Shown: positions 9,162 to 21,296, numbered from the stretch's first letter. The stretch: 64,000 bases of DNA from an uncultured bacterium (GCA_949296775.1 CASFQA010000001.1:310001-374000); one strand, 5' to 3'. A program made the numbers and translations. The notes: generated by a model not told the origin, from the sequence alone.

Positions 9162-9656
9162 CTAATAGCCCAAAGGGGTTACTTGACCAATATAGTAAAG
9201 TTCGGAGAAGGAAAGCGACAAAGGGGCGATATAGGTCAAATCGGATGATCTTTTTCCAAGGAACACCGCCCCGTCTTCGTATTGGTCGAGGCTTATGGCC
9301 ACACCATCGAAGCCCGTGAAGACGATATCCCCCAAAACCTCGGAACTTCCATCGATATGGCGGCTATAAGACCAATGGTTTTCGCCGTCATCATAAGTCA
9401 AATCGCCGAAGTAGCCGTTCTCCCTTATGCTCGCCCGAACCGCCTCGAGATCGCCTAAATCGGAGGGCGGGTTATCGTAATTGCCATAAAAAACCAAGCG
9501 CCCATCGGCGTCGTGGTCAAGGATAACGTTTGAATAATAACGACCGTCATCGCTGTTAGCCATCGCCACCAGCTCGTCAATCGAGGTCGGGGTTTTCGGG
9601 CCGCAGCCAACCAAAGCCAATAAGGAAATAAGAAGAACAAATTTTGTTGGTTTCAT
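9162..9656 (-). CDS. Small secreted lipoprotein of unknown function
   Basis: 164 residues. The signal peptide with lipobox LVGC (Cys about residue 18) predicts a membrane-anchored surface lipoprotein. The rest is acidic and hydrophilic with no family I recognise. Its ATG overlaps the stop of the serine-protease reading frame upstream (ATGA), so it was an operon partner of that protease. Confidence 0.75.
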   Translation of the reverse strand: MKPTKFVLLISLLALVGCGPKTPTSIDELVAMANSDDGRYYSNVILDHDADGRLVFYGNYDNPPSDLGDLEAVRASIRENGYFGDLTYDDGENHWSYSRHIDGSSEVLGDIVFTGFDGVAISLDQYEDGAVFLGKRSSDLTYIAPLSLSFSELYYIGQVTPLGY

Positions 9657-10524
9657 GCTTCAATAATCCTTTCTTCAATCCATGTGACGATATAATCGGA
9701 AACCTTGCAAGCTTGATCCAAATTATCATTATAGCCACCGTGATGAACCCCGACTACAGTTGACCAATTCGTCGTAACCGGGCCACCACTTGAGCCAGAA
9801 ATGGCATCACAGTTGTGCCGGAATTTAAATGCCTGCACCGAAGTAACTTCTCCTGGACCATAGGCCAGGCGAGCGTTCAAGTCGCCGTGATAACCATATA
9901 AACGAACATCGTCGCCATTGCTTAGAGCGGAAGAAACGCCCATATATCCAATATTTTGCCCAATATGGTAATCGAGATCGACAATGGCCCAGTCATCAGC
10001 TGGATCCAATGTTCTAAAATAAACGCCAATGGTCATGTTTTCAGAATAGAAAGTCCCATAGGGGCCATCAAACCAATATCCGTTTGATGAGCGGCTGGGT
10101 AAACGCGAACTTCGGAAGGCCACCCATCGTTATGCAAAAGGTGCGAACATGTCAAGACGGTCGAAGGGCCAACCAAAACGCCGGTTCCAGCATAAACAGT
10201 CGTTCCGAAATATGCATGAATCAAACAAACAGTGCGATACGGAAACAAGTTATACATATTGGTAGGGAGAATGGTCCTGTCGTCTTCCCCGAAAATCAAA
10301 GCGGGCGATATGCAATCGTTTGGATTGGGCGAGTAAAAGGCGGTTGAAATTGAATCGGAAAGTTCGACTTCGGATGCCTTGATATCGGTGACTTCGCCAG
10401 AAGAATCTATCGACTGAGCGATAACCGGATCGGCAAAGGAGGATTCAAAACCGGAATTCGCGGCAACGAACCCCGTCGGCAAGATGGTGAAAATAGTTGT
10501 CAATAAAGCAGCGATTGCTAACAT
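9653..10524 (-). pseudogene. Secreted trypsin/V8-like serine protease, frameshifted
   Basis: Two overlapping frames together make one S1-type protease. The first (10524 down to 10033) has a signal peptide and VLTCSHLL with the catalytic His. The second (10123 down to 9653) has DDWAIVDLD with the Asp and AISGSSGGP with the Ser. The change of frame lies between about 10120 and 10040 and needs a one-base shift. All three catalytic residues survive, so this is a recent break, an assembly error, or a rare programmed -1 shift. Start 10524 has GGAGG. The family resembles V8/glutamyl endopeptidase (surface or secreted). Confidence 0.75.
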
Positions 10525-10754
10525 GGTTATTTCCTCCAACTAAACGCTAACAGGCCAATGAAGGATGTCAAGCGGAAAACTTTTTTGAAAAACCGGCATT
10601 AACTAGTCAAACTCGCGGAATGGAGCAGCCTAAGGCAACGTAAAATTAAAGGCTCAACAGGAAAAGTTCATCAAAAGCTTATTCGCATAAATAATTTAAT
10701 AAAAGAACTTAATAACAAGGAATTTATAAAGTTCCTTTAATGTATATACCAGTC

Positions 10755-11384
10755 TTAACTCAACAACCCATTGACCTTGAACGAATATCGCCCCATCGGA
10801 GCGAGGATAAGATGGTCAAGCAAGACGATATCGAGGCTTTTGATCAAAGCCAATAAAGCGGAGGTAAAACGGAGATCGGCGGGCGAAGGCAGCGGGACCC
10901 CGCCGGGATGGGTATGGACGAAGAGGATCCTCCTCGCCCCGAAATGGCAGGCCGAGCGGACGACCTCCTTCGCCGACAACGCGACGGCATTCCCTTTTCC
11001 TTTGGCCAAAAGCTCCCGGCCTAAGGGCTTTCCGCTCTCAGAAAATGCGAACACCCAGGCTTCTTCCTTGTTTCGGTCAAATCCGACCCACTCTTTCCGC
11101 TTCCCGAGCTCAAAAGCCGCCAATAGGCGCAAAGAAGTCGCCTCGCTTAACCCTTTCTGGGCCAGGAGGAAGGGGAGGTTCAAATTACTTAGATAAGCCG
11201 AGCCGCCGCAGCGGTAAAGAAGGTCGCGGGCGATCTCAAGGGCGCTATGGCCTTGGCTGCCCGACCCGATAAGCAAAGCCAAAAGCTCCTCGCTCCCTAA
11301 GGAGGCGATCCCTTGTTTCAAAGCCCTCTCCCGCGGCCGGCATTCGAGGGGCAAATCGGCGATTTTGGCCACTAGTCGCCCCAC
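10755..11384 (-). CDS. radC: RadC-family JAB domain protein
   Basis: 209 residues, near family length. N-terminal helix-hairpin-helix-like region (ERALKQGIASLGSEELLALLIG) and a C-terminal JAB/MPN metal site with HTHPGGVPLPSPAD. RadC was linked to DNA repair, but its real role is unsettled. The frame opens at a GTG (11384) overlapping the end of the upstream small gene; a second GTG at 11372 is also possible because neither has a strong ribosome site. Confidence 0.88.
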   Translation of the reverse strand: MGRLVAKIADLPLECRPRERALKQGIASLGSEELLALLIGSGSQGHSALEIARDLLYRCGGSAYLSNLNLPFLLAQKGLSEATSLRLLAAFELGKRKEWVGFDRNKEEAWVFAFSESGKPLGRELLAKGKGNAVALSAKEVVRSACHFGARRILFVHTHPGGVPLPSPADLRFTSALLALIKSLDIVLLDHLILAPMGRYSFKVNGLLS

Positions 11385-11557
11385 TCGAACTTATAGCCGC
11401 CGGGCAAAGTGATCTTCGAGTCGCCGGAAAGGAAAAGCCGATAGGCGACGATGGTCAAGATCACGACGGTGAACACGACGAAGACGGTGGTTAAGGTCAA
11501 AGCCTCGCCCGGACGGACGGCGTTAAGCTCGTCTTCGCTCATCTTAGTCAGTAGCAT
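11372..11557 (-). CDS. Small single-pass membrane protein
   Basis: 61 residues with one transmembrane helix (about residues 22-42) and a short polar tail. Start at 11557 is set by AAGGAGGTGAGACCT. It overlaps radC. No family recognised. Confidence 0.65.
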   Translation of the reverse strand: MLLTKMSEDELNAVRPGEALTLTTVFVVFTVVILTIVAYRLFLSGDSKITLPGGYKFEWGD

Positions 11558-11609
11558 AGGTCTCACCTCCTTACTGAATAAGTAGGCGGGAAAGGCCGCT
11601 TTATCACCG

Positions 11610-11641
11610 AAAAAAAGAAAAAGGCCGAATGAATCGACCTT
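11610..11641 (-). terminator. Terminator after valS
   Basis: Minus strand imperfect hairpin (11621-11641) followed by TTTCTTTTTTT, just downstream of the valS stop codon. Confidence 0.75.
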
Positions 11642-11649
11642 GATTGAGC

Positions 11650-14214
11650 TTATCCAAGCTTAGCCAGCTGGGCTTTGGCTTCCGCTAGTTTGCTTTGGTT
11701 GAGGGAGAGTTTTTCCTGCTCGACCTTGATCTTCTCCTTCGGGGCTTTGGAAAGGAAGCCGGGGTTGGAAAGCATCCTCTCCCCCCGGGCGACCTCGGCC
11801 TCAAGATGGGCGATATCCTCGGCTAAGCGGGCCTTCGCCGTCGCGATGTCCTCCTGATGCTCGACGAAGAGGGAGCAGCCGGTATAGCCATAGACCCGCC
11901 CGCCCTCGGGAAAGGAGGCGGAGGAGGCTACCTTCTCCGCGAAAAGGAAACGGGTGAGATAAGCCTCGATCCCCTTAAACGGCATCTTGGGGCTTATCAA
12001 TAAGCTCACCGGGGCGTTAGGGGCTAACCCGGCCTCCGATTTATATCCTCGGACGTCTTTGATCATCTGCTTGAGGATGTTCCCTTTCTTCTCGGAAGAG
12101 GGGAAGCGGAAGGCTTTCATTTCCTCGGGATAGCTTTCCTCCATGATCGAGTCTTTGTGGGAGGGAAGGGAGAGGTACATCTCCTCGGCGATGAAGGGGC
12201 AATACGGGTAAATGAGGAGGATGATGCTCCTGATGACCTGGTAAAGGACGTCTTTGGTCGCCCCGTCGCCGCTTACTTTGCTCATCTCCAGATAGAAGGA
12301 GCAGAAATCGTCATAGACGAAATCGTAAAGGATCGAGGAAGCGGCCCCGAATTGATAGGCATCCATCTTCTTCTCGACCAGGCTGATGGTCTTGGCGAGC
12401 CTAGTCAAGATGTATTGGTCGAGGGTATTGAGGGCCTTTTTGTCGATCGGCTTCGGCGAGTAGCCCTCCCCGAGGGTCAATTCGACGTAACGGCAGGCGT
12501 TCCAGATCTTGTTGAGGTAATTGGCGCTGGAGGCAAGCTTCTCGTCGGAGTAGCGCATATCCTGGCCCGGGGTCGAGTTGGTGGTGATGAAATAACGGAG
12601 GGCATCGACCCCGTATTTGGCGATGACGTCGACCGGATCGATCCCATTGCCGAGCGATTTGCTCATCTTCCGCCCCAATTCGTCGCGGATAAGCCCGTGG
12701 ATCACCACTTGCTTAAATGGCGATTCCCCGGTGAAATGGAGCGACTGAAACACCATCCGCGAGACCCAGAAGAAAATGATGTCGTAACCGGTCACCAACA
12801 CGCTGGTTGGGAAGTAACGGTCGAAATCCGGGGTTTTCTCCGGCCAGCCTAGGGTGGCGAAGGGCCAAAGCCCGGAGGAGAACCAGGTGTCGAGGACGTC
12901 TTCGTCTTGATCGTATAGGTTTGGGTCAAGCGGGGTTTCGCTCACCACGACCGAGCCGTCTGTTTTCGAATAATAGGCCGGGATCCGATGCCCCCACCAA
13001 AGCTGGCGGGAGATGCACCAATCGTCGCAGCCCGCCATCCAGCGGAGGAGGACTTTCTCGAACCGCTTGGGGATGAACTCGACTTTGCCTTCGCCCTTCT
13101 GCGAGGCCAAAACCGCCTCGGCCAGAGGCCGCATCTTGACGAACCATTGCTTGGAGAGCATCGGCTCGACCACCGCCCCGCTTCTTTCGGAATGGCCGAC
13201 GGAATGGACGATCTTCTCTTTTTTCTGCAGATGCCCCTCGCGTTTTATCCGCTCGACTAGCGCTTTCCGGCATTCATAACGGTCCATCCCTTTATACTCG
13301 CCGGCGAGCCCGTTCATCCGCGCTTCCTCGTCAAGCACCTTGATGAAGGGGAAACCATACTTTTTGGCGAGGTTGAAGTCGTTGGGGTCATGGGCCGGGG
13401 TGCATTTCATCGCCCCGGTGCCGAAGCTCATATCGACGTAGGGGTCGGCCATTAAGGGCAATTCCTCCCCGTTGGCCGGGTTGATGACCTTTTTCCCGAC
13501 CAAATCGGCGAACCGCTTGTCTTTGGGGTTGACGAAGACGGCGACGTCGCCGAACATCGTCTCCGGCCGGGTGGTGGCGACGACGATCTGCCTTCCCTCC
13601 CCGACCACGTCGTAGAGGAAATAGAAGAACTCGCCCTCGTCGTCTTGGTGGACGACTTCGATATTGGAAAGGGCGGTCCGGAGCTCCGGATCCCAGTTGA
13701 TGATCTTCTCGCCCCGGTAAATGAGACCTTCCTCATACAAAGTCTTAAAGACCCGTTTGACCGCCTTCTGAAGCCCTTCGTCTAAAGTGAAGCGTTCCCT
13801 CGAATAATCGACCGAAAGGCCGATCGAGGCCCATTGATTATGGATGGTGGCGGAGTATTCCCGTTTCCATTCGAAGGCTTTCTCGAGGAATTTCTCCCTG
13901 CCTAAATCGTAACGGGAGACCCCTTGCTCGCGCAGCCGCTCCTCGACTTTGGCCTGGGTGGCGATCCCGGCGTGGTCGACCCCGGGGACCCAAAGGACGT
14001 CGAATCCCTTCATCCGCTTGTAACGGGCGATGATATCGTCGGGGATGGTGTCCATGACATGGCCTAAATGGAGCTTCCCGGTGACGTTCGGGGGCGGGAT
14101 GACCAAGGAAAAGGGCTGTTTGGATTGGTCGCCGGCCGTGAAATAGCCGCCTTCCTTCCACTTTTCGTATTTCCCTTCCTCGACTTTGACATGATCGTAA
14201 CGCTTATCGAGCAT
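11650..14214 (-). CDS. valS: Valyl-tRNA synthetase
   Basis: 854 residues. Class I synthetase with HIGH variant KLHLGHVMD and KMSKSLGNG, an editing domain in between, and the C-terminal tRNA-binding coiled coil (EVARGERMLSNPGF) typical of ValRS. It charges tRNA-Val. Start 14214 has GGAGG at good spacing; the longer frame would begin inside the T-box terminator. Controlled by the T-box upstream. Confidence 0.97.
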   Translation of the reverse strand: MLDKRYDHVKVEEGKYEKWKEGGYFTAGDQSKQPFSLVIPPPNVTGKLHLGHVMDTIPDDIIARYKRMKGFDVLWVPGVDHAGIATQAKVEERLREQGVSRYDLGREKFLEKAFEWKREYSATIHNQWASIGLSVDYSRERFTLDEGLQKAVKRVFKTLYEEGLIYRGEKIINWDPELRTALSNIEVVHQDDEGEFFYFLYDVVGEGRQIVVATTRPETMFGDVAVFVNPKDKRFADLVGKKVINPANGEELPLMADPYVDMSFGTGAMKCTPAHDPNDFNLAKKYGFPFIKVLDEEARMNGLAGEYKGMDRYECRKALVERIKREGHLQKKEKIVHSVGHSERSGAVVEPMLSKQWFVKMRPLAEAVLASQKGEGKVEFIPKRFEKVLLRWMAGCDDWCISRQLWWGHRIPAYYSKTDGSVVVSETPLDPNLYDQDEDVLDTWFSSGLWPFATLGWPEKTPDFDRYFPTSVLVTGYDIIFFWVSRMVFQSLHFTGESPFKQVVIHGLIRDELGRKMSKSLGNGIDPVDVIAKYGVDALRYFITTNSTPGQDMRYSDEKLASSANYLNKIWNACRYVELTLGEGYSPKPIDKKALNTLDQYILTRLAKTISLVEKKMDAYQFGAASSILYDFVYDDFCSFYLEMSKVSGDGATKDVLYQVIRSIILLIYPYCPFIAEEMYLSLPSHKDSIMEESYPEEMKAFRFPSSEKKGNILKQMIKDVRGYKSEAGLAPNAPVSLLISPKMPFKGIEAYLTRFLFAEKVASSASFPEGGRVYGYTGCSLFVEHQEDIATAKARLAEDIAHLEAEVARGERMLSNPGFLSKAPKEKIKVEQEKLSLNQSKLAEAKAQLAKLG

Positions 14215-14224
14215 AGATGACCTC

Positions 14225-14456
14225 CAATGAAAACAAAACGCCGGCCCAAGTTGGGGCGCGGCGCGCGGTACCACCCAATTTCCCGAAGTGCAATCTTCGG
14301 CTCTTTCCCCTTAACGCGGGGGACGTTTCCCTCCCCGAGCGACTCGAAGGCTTACCGGCCGAGCTTCCACCGTCCTCGGCTCTCTATTCGGCTATCCCTT
14401 CTCCCTCTCGGTTCCTCGAGACGCCTAATTATGGACTTAGGCGAAAAAGATATCAA
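14225..14456 (-). promoter_or_regulatory. T-box riboswitch of valS
   Basis: The conserved T-box GGTGGTACCGCG is present on the minus strand at 14265-14276 and is followed by a GC-rich terminator hairpin and TTTTG just before the valS ribosome site. Upstream ~180 bases can fold as stem I and its side arms. Uncharged tRNA-Val would prevent termination. Confidence 0.9.
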
Positions 14457-15019
14457 CTAGAGGATCGAGGCGATGGCGCCCCTTATCTGGAACAGCGACT
14501 TATCGCTCAAATCCGAGAACAGCGGACGCTCAAGCCCCAGCTTTTCTGCTCGGAGCTCGGCTTGATGGCGCATGGCCTGGTTATAAGTGTCGGCTTTGGT
14601 GACGATGGGGAGCATCGGGATGCCAAACGATTCGAGGTAAGCGATGAAGCGAACGTCGTCCGCCCCTAAGTCCCTTCGCAAGTCGAGCAGCAAGACGATC
14701 CCCTTCAATAACGGAAAACCGGCGTAAGCCTCCATCATCGAGGAGAATTGGATCGTCGACATGGTGGCGAAGGAGGTCGAGCCATAGCCGGGGGAATCGA
14801 CTAGGTAAAACCGCGAATCGATCAAAAAGTAGTTCAATAGCTTGGTTTTCCCCGCCTTTTTGGACTTAAAAGCCAGTTTTTGCCCGGTTAGGGCGTTGAT
14901 AAGCGAGCTCTTCCCGACGTTGCTCCGCCCGACGATCAGAATCTCGGGGATCGAATCCTTCGGCCGGGAAGACAAAGAAGGCGCGGAGGTAACAAACCGC
15001 GCCTTCTTGAAATCGATTC

Positions 15020-15023
<4 letters not shown>
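14457..15023 (-). CDS. ysxC: Ribosome biogenesis GTPase EngB/YsxC
   Basis: 188 residues. G1 GRSNVGKSSL, G3 DSPGYG and G4 TKAD are present. The protein assists large-subunit assembly. Start 15023 overlaps the lon stop (ATGA), matching the conserved lon-ysxC order of Bacilli. It ends just before the valS T-box. Confidence 0.95.
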
Positions 15024-17350
<2,327 letters not shown>

Positions 17351-17389
17351 GGCAATGCCTCCTTATATTTAGGACGCCGCCAAGCGTGA

Positions 17390-18664
17390 TTAATCGTTAT
17401 TGGCGACGATGTAGTCGTGGATTTTCTTGTTGACGAGGTTGGTGCGGAAGGAATTGAGGTTATCCCCGTAGGCTTTCTTGAGATCCTCGACCTTCATCTG
17501 GTAACGCTCGGCGGTCTTGGCCAGCTCGTGGTCGAGCTCGGCGTCATCGACGAGCAGGTGCTCTTTGGCGGCGAGGGTCTGCATGACCAGGTAGCCTTTG
17601 ACGTTCTTGCCGGCTTCCTCCTGCATCTTAGCCTTCAGCTCATCGGCTTTCTGGCCGGTGATGTCGAGATATTGCTCGAAGGTCAGCCCATTGGATTCGA
17701 TCTGCTTCTTCAATTGCTCTTCGTTGGCCGCGGCCTCATTGGCGATGATGGTCGAATTGACCTCGACTTTCGAGCCATCGACGATCTGCTTGACCAACTC
17801 GTCGTAATAGGCGTTCTCGGCCTGGCGGGTCTTCTGCTCGAGGAGGTTCTTCTTCTCGTATTCCTTCAGCTCATCGACCGTCTTGACGTCTTTGATGGCG
17901 AGGTCGGCGACGGTTTCATCCGACAAAGTCGGGATTTGCTTGGCCTTGACTTCGTGGACGAGGCATTTGAAGGTGGCCTTTTTGGAGGCCAGTTCCTTGA
18001 CGTATTGCTCCGGGAAGGTGACCTCGACTTCGCGCGATTCGCCTTTCTTGACCCCGATCAGGGCTTCCTCGAACCCCGGGACGAAGGAATGGGAGCCGAG
18101 GGAGAGGGAATAGTTATCGGCTTTCCCGCCTTCGAAGGCCACCCCGTCGATGAACCCTTCGAAGTCGAGGACGACGGTGTCCCCTTCTTTGGCCGGCTCT
18201 TCGCTTTCGATCAACTCCGCCGCCCGGTCAAGCCGGCGGGTGATGGCTTCCGCCACCTCCTTCTCGTCGACCGCGGGGACGGTTTTCTCGGCGTGGAGCC
18301 CTTTATAGGTCCCGAGTTCGACTTTCGGGGCCAAGGTGACGAGGAATTTGACTTCCAAGTCGGTGTCGCTTAGTTTGGTGATCGAGGTTTCCGGGCGGAA
18401 GAAGGGTTCGATCTTCCCTTCCTTCAGCGCCTCGGCGAAGACGATCGGCAGCAGGTCGTTGATGGCGGCGTCGATGGCCCGTTGCATATTGACGTGGCTT
18501 TTGGCCATGGCCTCGGGGGCGTGGCCTTTCCGGAAGCCCGGGATGACGACGTCGGCGCAGGCTTTCTTAACGGCTTTTTCCTGCGCGTCCTTCCACATAT
18601 CGGCGGGGACGGTCGAGACGATCTCGACCCGGCAGTCTTCAAGATTGGTGAATTTGTGTTCCAT
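17390..18664 (-). CDS. tig: Trigger factor
   Basis: 424 residues. Ribosome-bound chaperone with N-terminal ribosome-binding signature (PGFRKGHAP), a central FKBP-like prolyl isomerase domain (EGDTVVLDFEGFIDG) and the long helical C-terminal domain. Transcribed just ahead of lon with a 39-base gap. Confidence 0.96.
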   Translation of the reverse strand: MEHKFTNLEDCRVEIVSTVPADMWKDAQEKAVKKACADVVIPGFRKGHAPEAMAKSHVNMQRAIDAAINDLLPIVFAEALKEGKIEPFFRPETSITKLSDTDLEVKFLVTLAPKVELGTYKGLHAEKTVPAVDEKEVAEAITRRLDRAAELIESEEPAKEGDTVVLDFEGFIDGVAFEGGKADNYSLSLGSHSFVPGFEEALIGVKKGESREVEVTFPEQYVKELASKKATFKCLVHEVKAKQIPTLSDETVADLAIKDVKTVDELKEYEKKNLLEQKTRQAENAYYDELVKQIVDGSKVEVNSTIIANEAAANEEQLKKQIESNGLTFEQYLDITGQKADELKAKMQEEAGKNVKGYLVMQTLAAKEHLLVDDAELDHELAKTAERYQMKVEDLKKAYGDNLNSFRTNLVNKKIHDYIVANND

Positions 18665-18754
18665 TTTGCAGTTTCCTCATTCGCTAAAAACGCAACGCAT
18701 AATATACCCCAAAAAGGGTCGAAGCCAAATATTTTGCTTACGCGGGCGCGACAA

Positions 18755-19552
18755 TCAACGCGGCGATTGGCTTTTTAAGGCGGAATCAAGCCGCTTGGCC
18801 AAGGGAGGCAAATCCGCTTTTTGGCCTAAATAAACCCGGGCTAAGGCGGTCGCGGCCTCCTTTAAATCGCCCTCGGGCAGAGGGAAAGGATAATAGGCGG
18901 AGAGGCAAGAAAGGATAATCTCCTTGGCGGTCTCGCTGACCCCGGCATCCTCTTTCCCCTCCACTTCATGAAGGGCTTTCGCCACCCGCCTGGCCTCGCT
19001 TATGGCGGGCAATTCCGCCGGGACGCAAGCCAATTTCCGCTCAAGGTAAGCGAATTCGATCATCTCTTTGTCATGATTGATCGAAAGGATATGCAGAGCC
19101 AGCTGACGGTATGGGAACGGGGCCTTAGTTCGGCAGAGCTCGCGTAAGGGTAAGCGGAGGCTTGGGAAGGCGAGGGGGTGTTCTTTGGCGTAACGGAGCC
19201 CTTTCATCAATTCCGCCGGCTCTGGGCTAGAGAGGCATTTCAAGGCCTCCTCGAGGCTGATCCCGATCTTTTCCTCTGGCCTATTGGCCAATTTTTTCGG
19301 CAACTCGCGGAAAAGCTCCTCGGTTTCCTGATCGACATAGGGGAGTTCGGCGAGCTCGGCGATGAGCTTTTGCCCCATCGCCGGTTCGTTGAGCGCCTTA
19401 GAAAGCTCAAAAGCCAGCATCAATGTCCTTTTGGGGTAATCGTAGAAAAGCGGTTCCTTATCTTTTGAAAGCAAAGTGAAGGCCTCGAGGTATTTTCCTT
19501 CCCTGATCAAGTCCAGGATGGCCTTCAAAGTCTGGGCGTTTTTCTTTTCCAT
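18755..19552 (-). CDS. TPR-like helical protein of unknown function
   Basis: 265 residues, largely helical with repeated ~35-residue spacing that looks like a TPR or related scaffold. No catalytic motif. An earlier ATG exists at 19600, but a good promoter (-35 TTGATT 19583-19588, 17 bases, -10 GACAAT 19560-19565) lies between the two ATGs. The start at 19552 is therefore preferred, with a leaderless or near-leaderless mRNA. Confidence 0.7.
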   Translation of the reverse strand: MEKKNAQTLKAILDLIREGKYLEAFTLLSKDKEPLFYDYPKRTLMLAFELSKALNEPAMGQKLIAELAELPYVDQETEELFRELPKKLANRPEEKIGISLEEALKCLSSPEPAELMKGLRYAKEHPLAFPSLRLPLRELCRTKAPFPYRQLALHILSINHDKEMIEFAYLERKLACVPAELPAISEARRVAKALHEVEGKEDAGVSETAKEIILSCLSAYYPFPLPEGDLKEAATALARVYLGQKADLPPLAKRLDSALKSQSPR

Positions 19553-19559
19553 AAAACGA

Positions 19560-19588
19560 ATTGTCGTAAGAAAATGCCGATAAATCAA
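19560..19588 (-). promoter_or_regulatory. Promoter giving a leaderless mRNA
   Basis: Minus strand -35 TTGATT (19583-19588), 17-base spacer, -10 GACAAT (19560-19565). Predicted start falls on or beside the ATG at 19552. Confidence 0.65.
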
Positions 19589-19656
19589 CGTTTTTCGCAT
19601 CTAGTAATACGTACAAGGTTTAATTTTTCCTTTTATTGGGGCATAGTTAGCCGGCT

Positions 19657-20520
19657 ATGACGTTAACTTTATCCTTGGTATTCTCCTCCATCGCCTTAAG
19701 CCTCCTCACCTACTTCCTAGGCGGATACAACCTGAATTGGGCCTACTTCTATGTGCCGATCCTATTGGCCATCGCCTTCTTCTTCGCCCTTTTCGCCCTC
19801 TTCATCCTCGGCCTTTACCTTTCCTCTTTCCTCATCGACGTCGACAAGGACCATTCCCCCAGCAAGGCGGTCATCTCCCTCGTCAATGAGGTCGCTTTCC
19901 TAGTCTGCTTCCTCGGGCGGATCAAAATCCGCTTCGCCGGCGGGGGCAAATTAAACTGGAATGAGCCGATGATGATCGCCACCAACCACCTATCCAACAT
20001 CGATTTCGTCGCTTTGTTCGCCCGGACCAAAGGCCACCCCATCATCTCGGTCGGGAAGAAAGAGATCATCAAGATGCCGATCGTCGGCCGTTACCTCGCC
20101 AAAGCCGGGTTCCTTTTCATCAAGCAGAACAGCCTAACCGAAGGCCCGGCCATCATCAATAAGGGGGCCGGTTACCTAAAAGACGGGCTCTGCTCGGTCA
20201 CCATCGCCCCCGAGGGGACCAGGAACCGCCGCTTCCCCGAGCCCTTGCTTTTGCCTTTCCATCCCGGATCATTCGCTTTGGCCAAAAACTCCAACCGGCC
20301 GATCGCTTTGCTGAGTTTTCAAAACACCAACGCCGTCAAATCCCGCTTCCCCTTCCGGAGCACCAGAGTCTATATCGACGTGGTCGACGTCATCGCCCCC
20401 GAGCAATACGCCGCCCTCTCTTTGGCGGAGATCGCCGAGAGCTGCCATAAGAAAATGCTTTCTTTCCTTGAGGAGAAAAAAGCCCGTAATTACCATTTGT
20501 CGCAGGCAAAGGAAATTTAG
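19657..20520 (+). CDS. plsC: 1-acylglycerol-3-phosphate acyltransferase (PlsC-like)
   Basis: 287 residues. N-terminal membrane helices, then the acyltransferase motifs NHLSNID (the H-x4-D catalytic pair) and APEGTRNR. It makes phosphatidic acid at the membrane. No clear ribosome site; a -10-like CATAGT lies nine bases before the ATG. Divergent from the TPR-like gene and followed by a terminator and the left end of the integrated element. Confidence 0.88.
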   Translation: MTLTLSLVFSSIALSLLTYFLGGYNLNWAYFYVPILLAIAFFFALFALFILGLYLSSFLIDVDKDHSPSKAVISLVNEVAFLVCFLGRIKIRFAGGGKLNWNEPMMIATNHLSNIDFVALFARTKGHPIISVGKKEIIKMPIVGRYLAKAGFLFIKQNSLTEGPAIINKGAGYLKDGLCSVTIAPEGTRNRRFPEPLLLPFHPGSFALAKNSNRPIALLSFQNTNAVKSRFPFRSTRVYIDVVDVIAPEQYAALSLAEIAESCHKKMLSFLEEKKARNYHLSQAKEI

Positions 20521-20546
20521 CAAAGACTGCAAAACGATATGAAAGG

Positions 20547-20566
20547 CCGCAAAAAGCGGTTTTTTC
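20547..20566 (+). terminator. Terminator after plsC
   Basis: CCGC-AAAAA-GCGG hairpin followed by TTTTTT. Confidence 0.7.
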
Positions 20567-20581
20567 ATTTGAAAAGCCAGC

Positions 20582-20637
20582 AAACAAAAACCCTCGAACC
20601 AATCGAGGGGATTTATCCTTTGGCCCGCCCGAGCCGA
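20582..20637. repeat. attL
   Basis: 56-base copy of the attachment site, differing from attR (42881-42936) at two positions. It contains a 17-base fragment of the tRNA-Arg 3' end (20621-20637) and the original downstream terminator hairpin of the tRNA (CCCTCGAACCAATCGAGGG). Confidence 0.93.
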
Positions 20638-20737
20638 ACTGCCCTTCCCCTTCCGCGGACAAATAGTTTCGATGCCGTCTTGCCCTTTCAGTCCACGCAA
20701 AGGCGGAAAAGTGCGGAAACACGTTTTTCGTCAACAA

Positions 20738-20749
20738 AATGTCCTTCCG
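20738..20749 (+). repeat. Probable integrase arm site near attL
   Basis: AATGTCCTTCCG matches exactly the first of three tandem 12-base repeats at the other end of the element (42843-42878). Shared repeats flanking both att sites suggest arm-type binding sites of the integrase or a directionality factor. Confidence 0.5.
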
Positions 20750-21056
20750 TTTTTCCTCCGTCAATCCTTCCCCTTTCCTCCCTCTCCTCCGAATCCAGTC
20801 CGGGCGAAACGGGAAACGCCCGGAAAACCGGGCCCCTGCGTTTTTATCAATAATATTTTTTGCTTAGCTTTTTTAGGTTAAAAAAGCATATTGCCTCATG
20901 ATAGTCCGAGCTGGCCGAATTGGCCGTTGCTTGTTTCGTCGCAAATGCGACGCATTCAAGAAAAAACCAGTATCTACTCTTGACACCGGGACGCCCCATG
21001 CCTTGGGCGGGGGGCTTTTCTGTTGATTCGGCGCATACCCCGAGTATATTTATTTC

Positions 21057-21158
21057 AGTAGGACCAGCGTGACGTATGGGCACGCCTCGGAAGGTCCAGG
21101 ACCATGTCCACTCCTAGGCACCGGGCATGCTCCCCCCTCGCCTCCGGGCAGGGGTTTT
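21057..21158 (+). ncRNA. Structured plus-strand RNA, unit 1
   Basis: Promoter -35 TTGATT (21023-21028), 16-base spacer, -10 TATATT (21045-21050). The transcript can form a GGACC/GGTCC stem enclosing GCGTG/CACGC, a GGACATGTCC hairpin and a terminator hairpin (21134-21154) followed by TTTT. No open reading frame with a ribosome site is seen. Nothing else is evident in 20650-21020 apart from GC-rich hairpins near 20800-20840. Confidence 0.5.
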
Positions 21159-21199
21159 ATTTATTAGACAGTTCGCTCGCTGCGACTTAAAATATATGG

Positions 21200-21296
21200 G
21201 GCCTTGAATCAGGCGGGATCCCGCCTCGAGCTCAGATTTCAAGGCAGGGGCGGTTTATATCGCCTAACAGGTCCGCGTGATGCGGGCCTTATTTTT
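21200..21296 (+). ncRNA. Structured plus-strand RNA, unit 2 (paired with SB1)
   Basis: Promoter -35 TAGACA (21165-21170), 17-base spacer, -10 TAAAAT (21188-21193). Stems GCCTTGA/TCAAGGC, GGCGGGATCCCGCC and GGCG/CGCC are followed by a terminator AGGTCCGC-GTGAT-GCGGGCCT (21269-21289) and T run to 21296. The T run overlaps the stop codon of the convergent gene at 21289-21645. Confidence 0.6.

Noticed and set aside
12157-12852. 231-codon plus-strand frame opposite valS
   Set aside because: Shadow frame produced by high GC in the opposite strand; valS is certain.
17417-18373. 318-codon plus-strand frame opposite tig
   Set aside because: Antisense shadow of the trigger factor gene; Val/Gly/Asp-rich repeat composition and no ribosome site.
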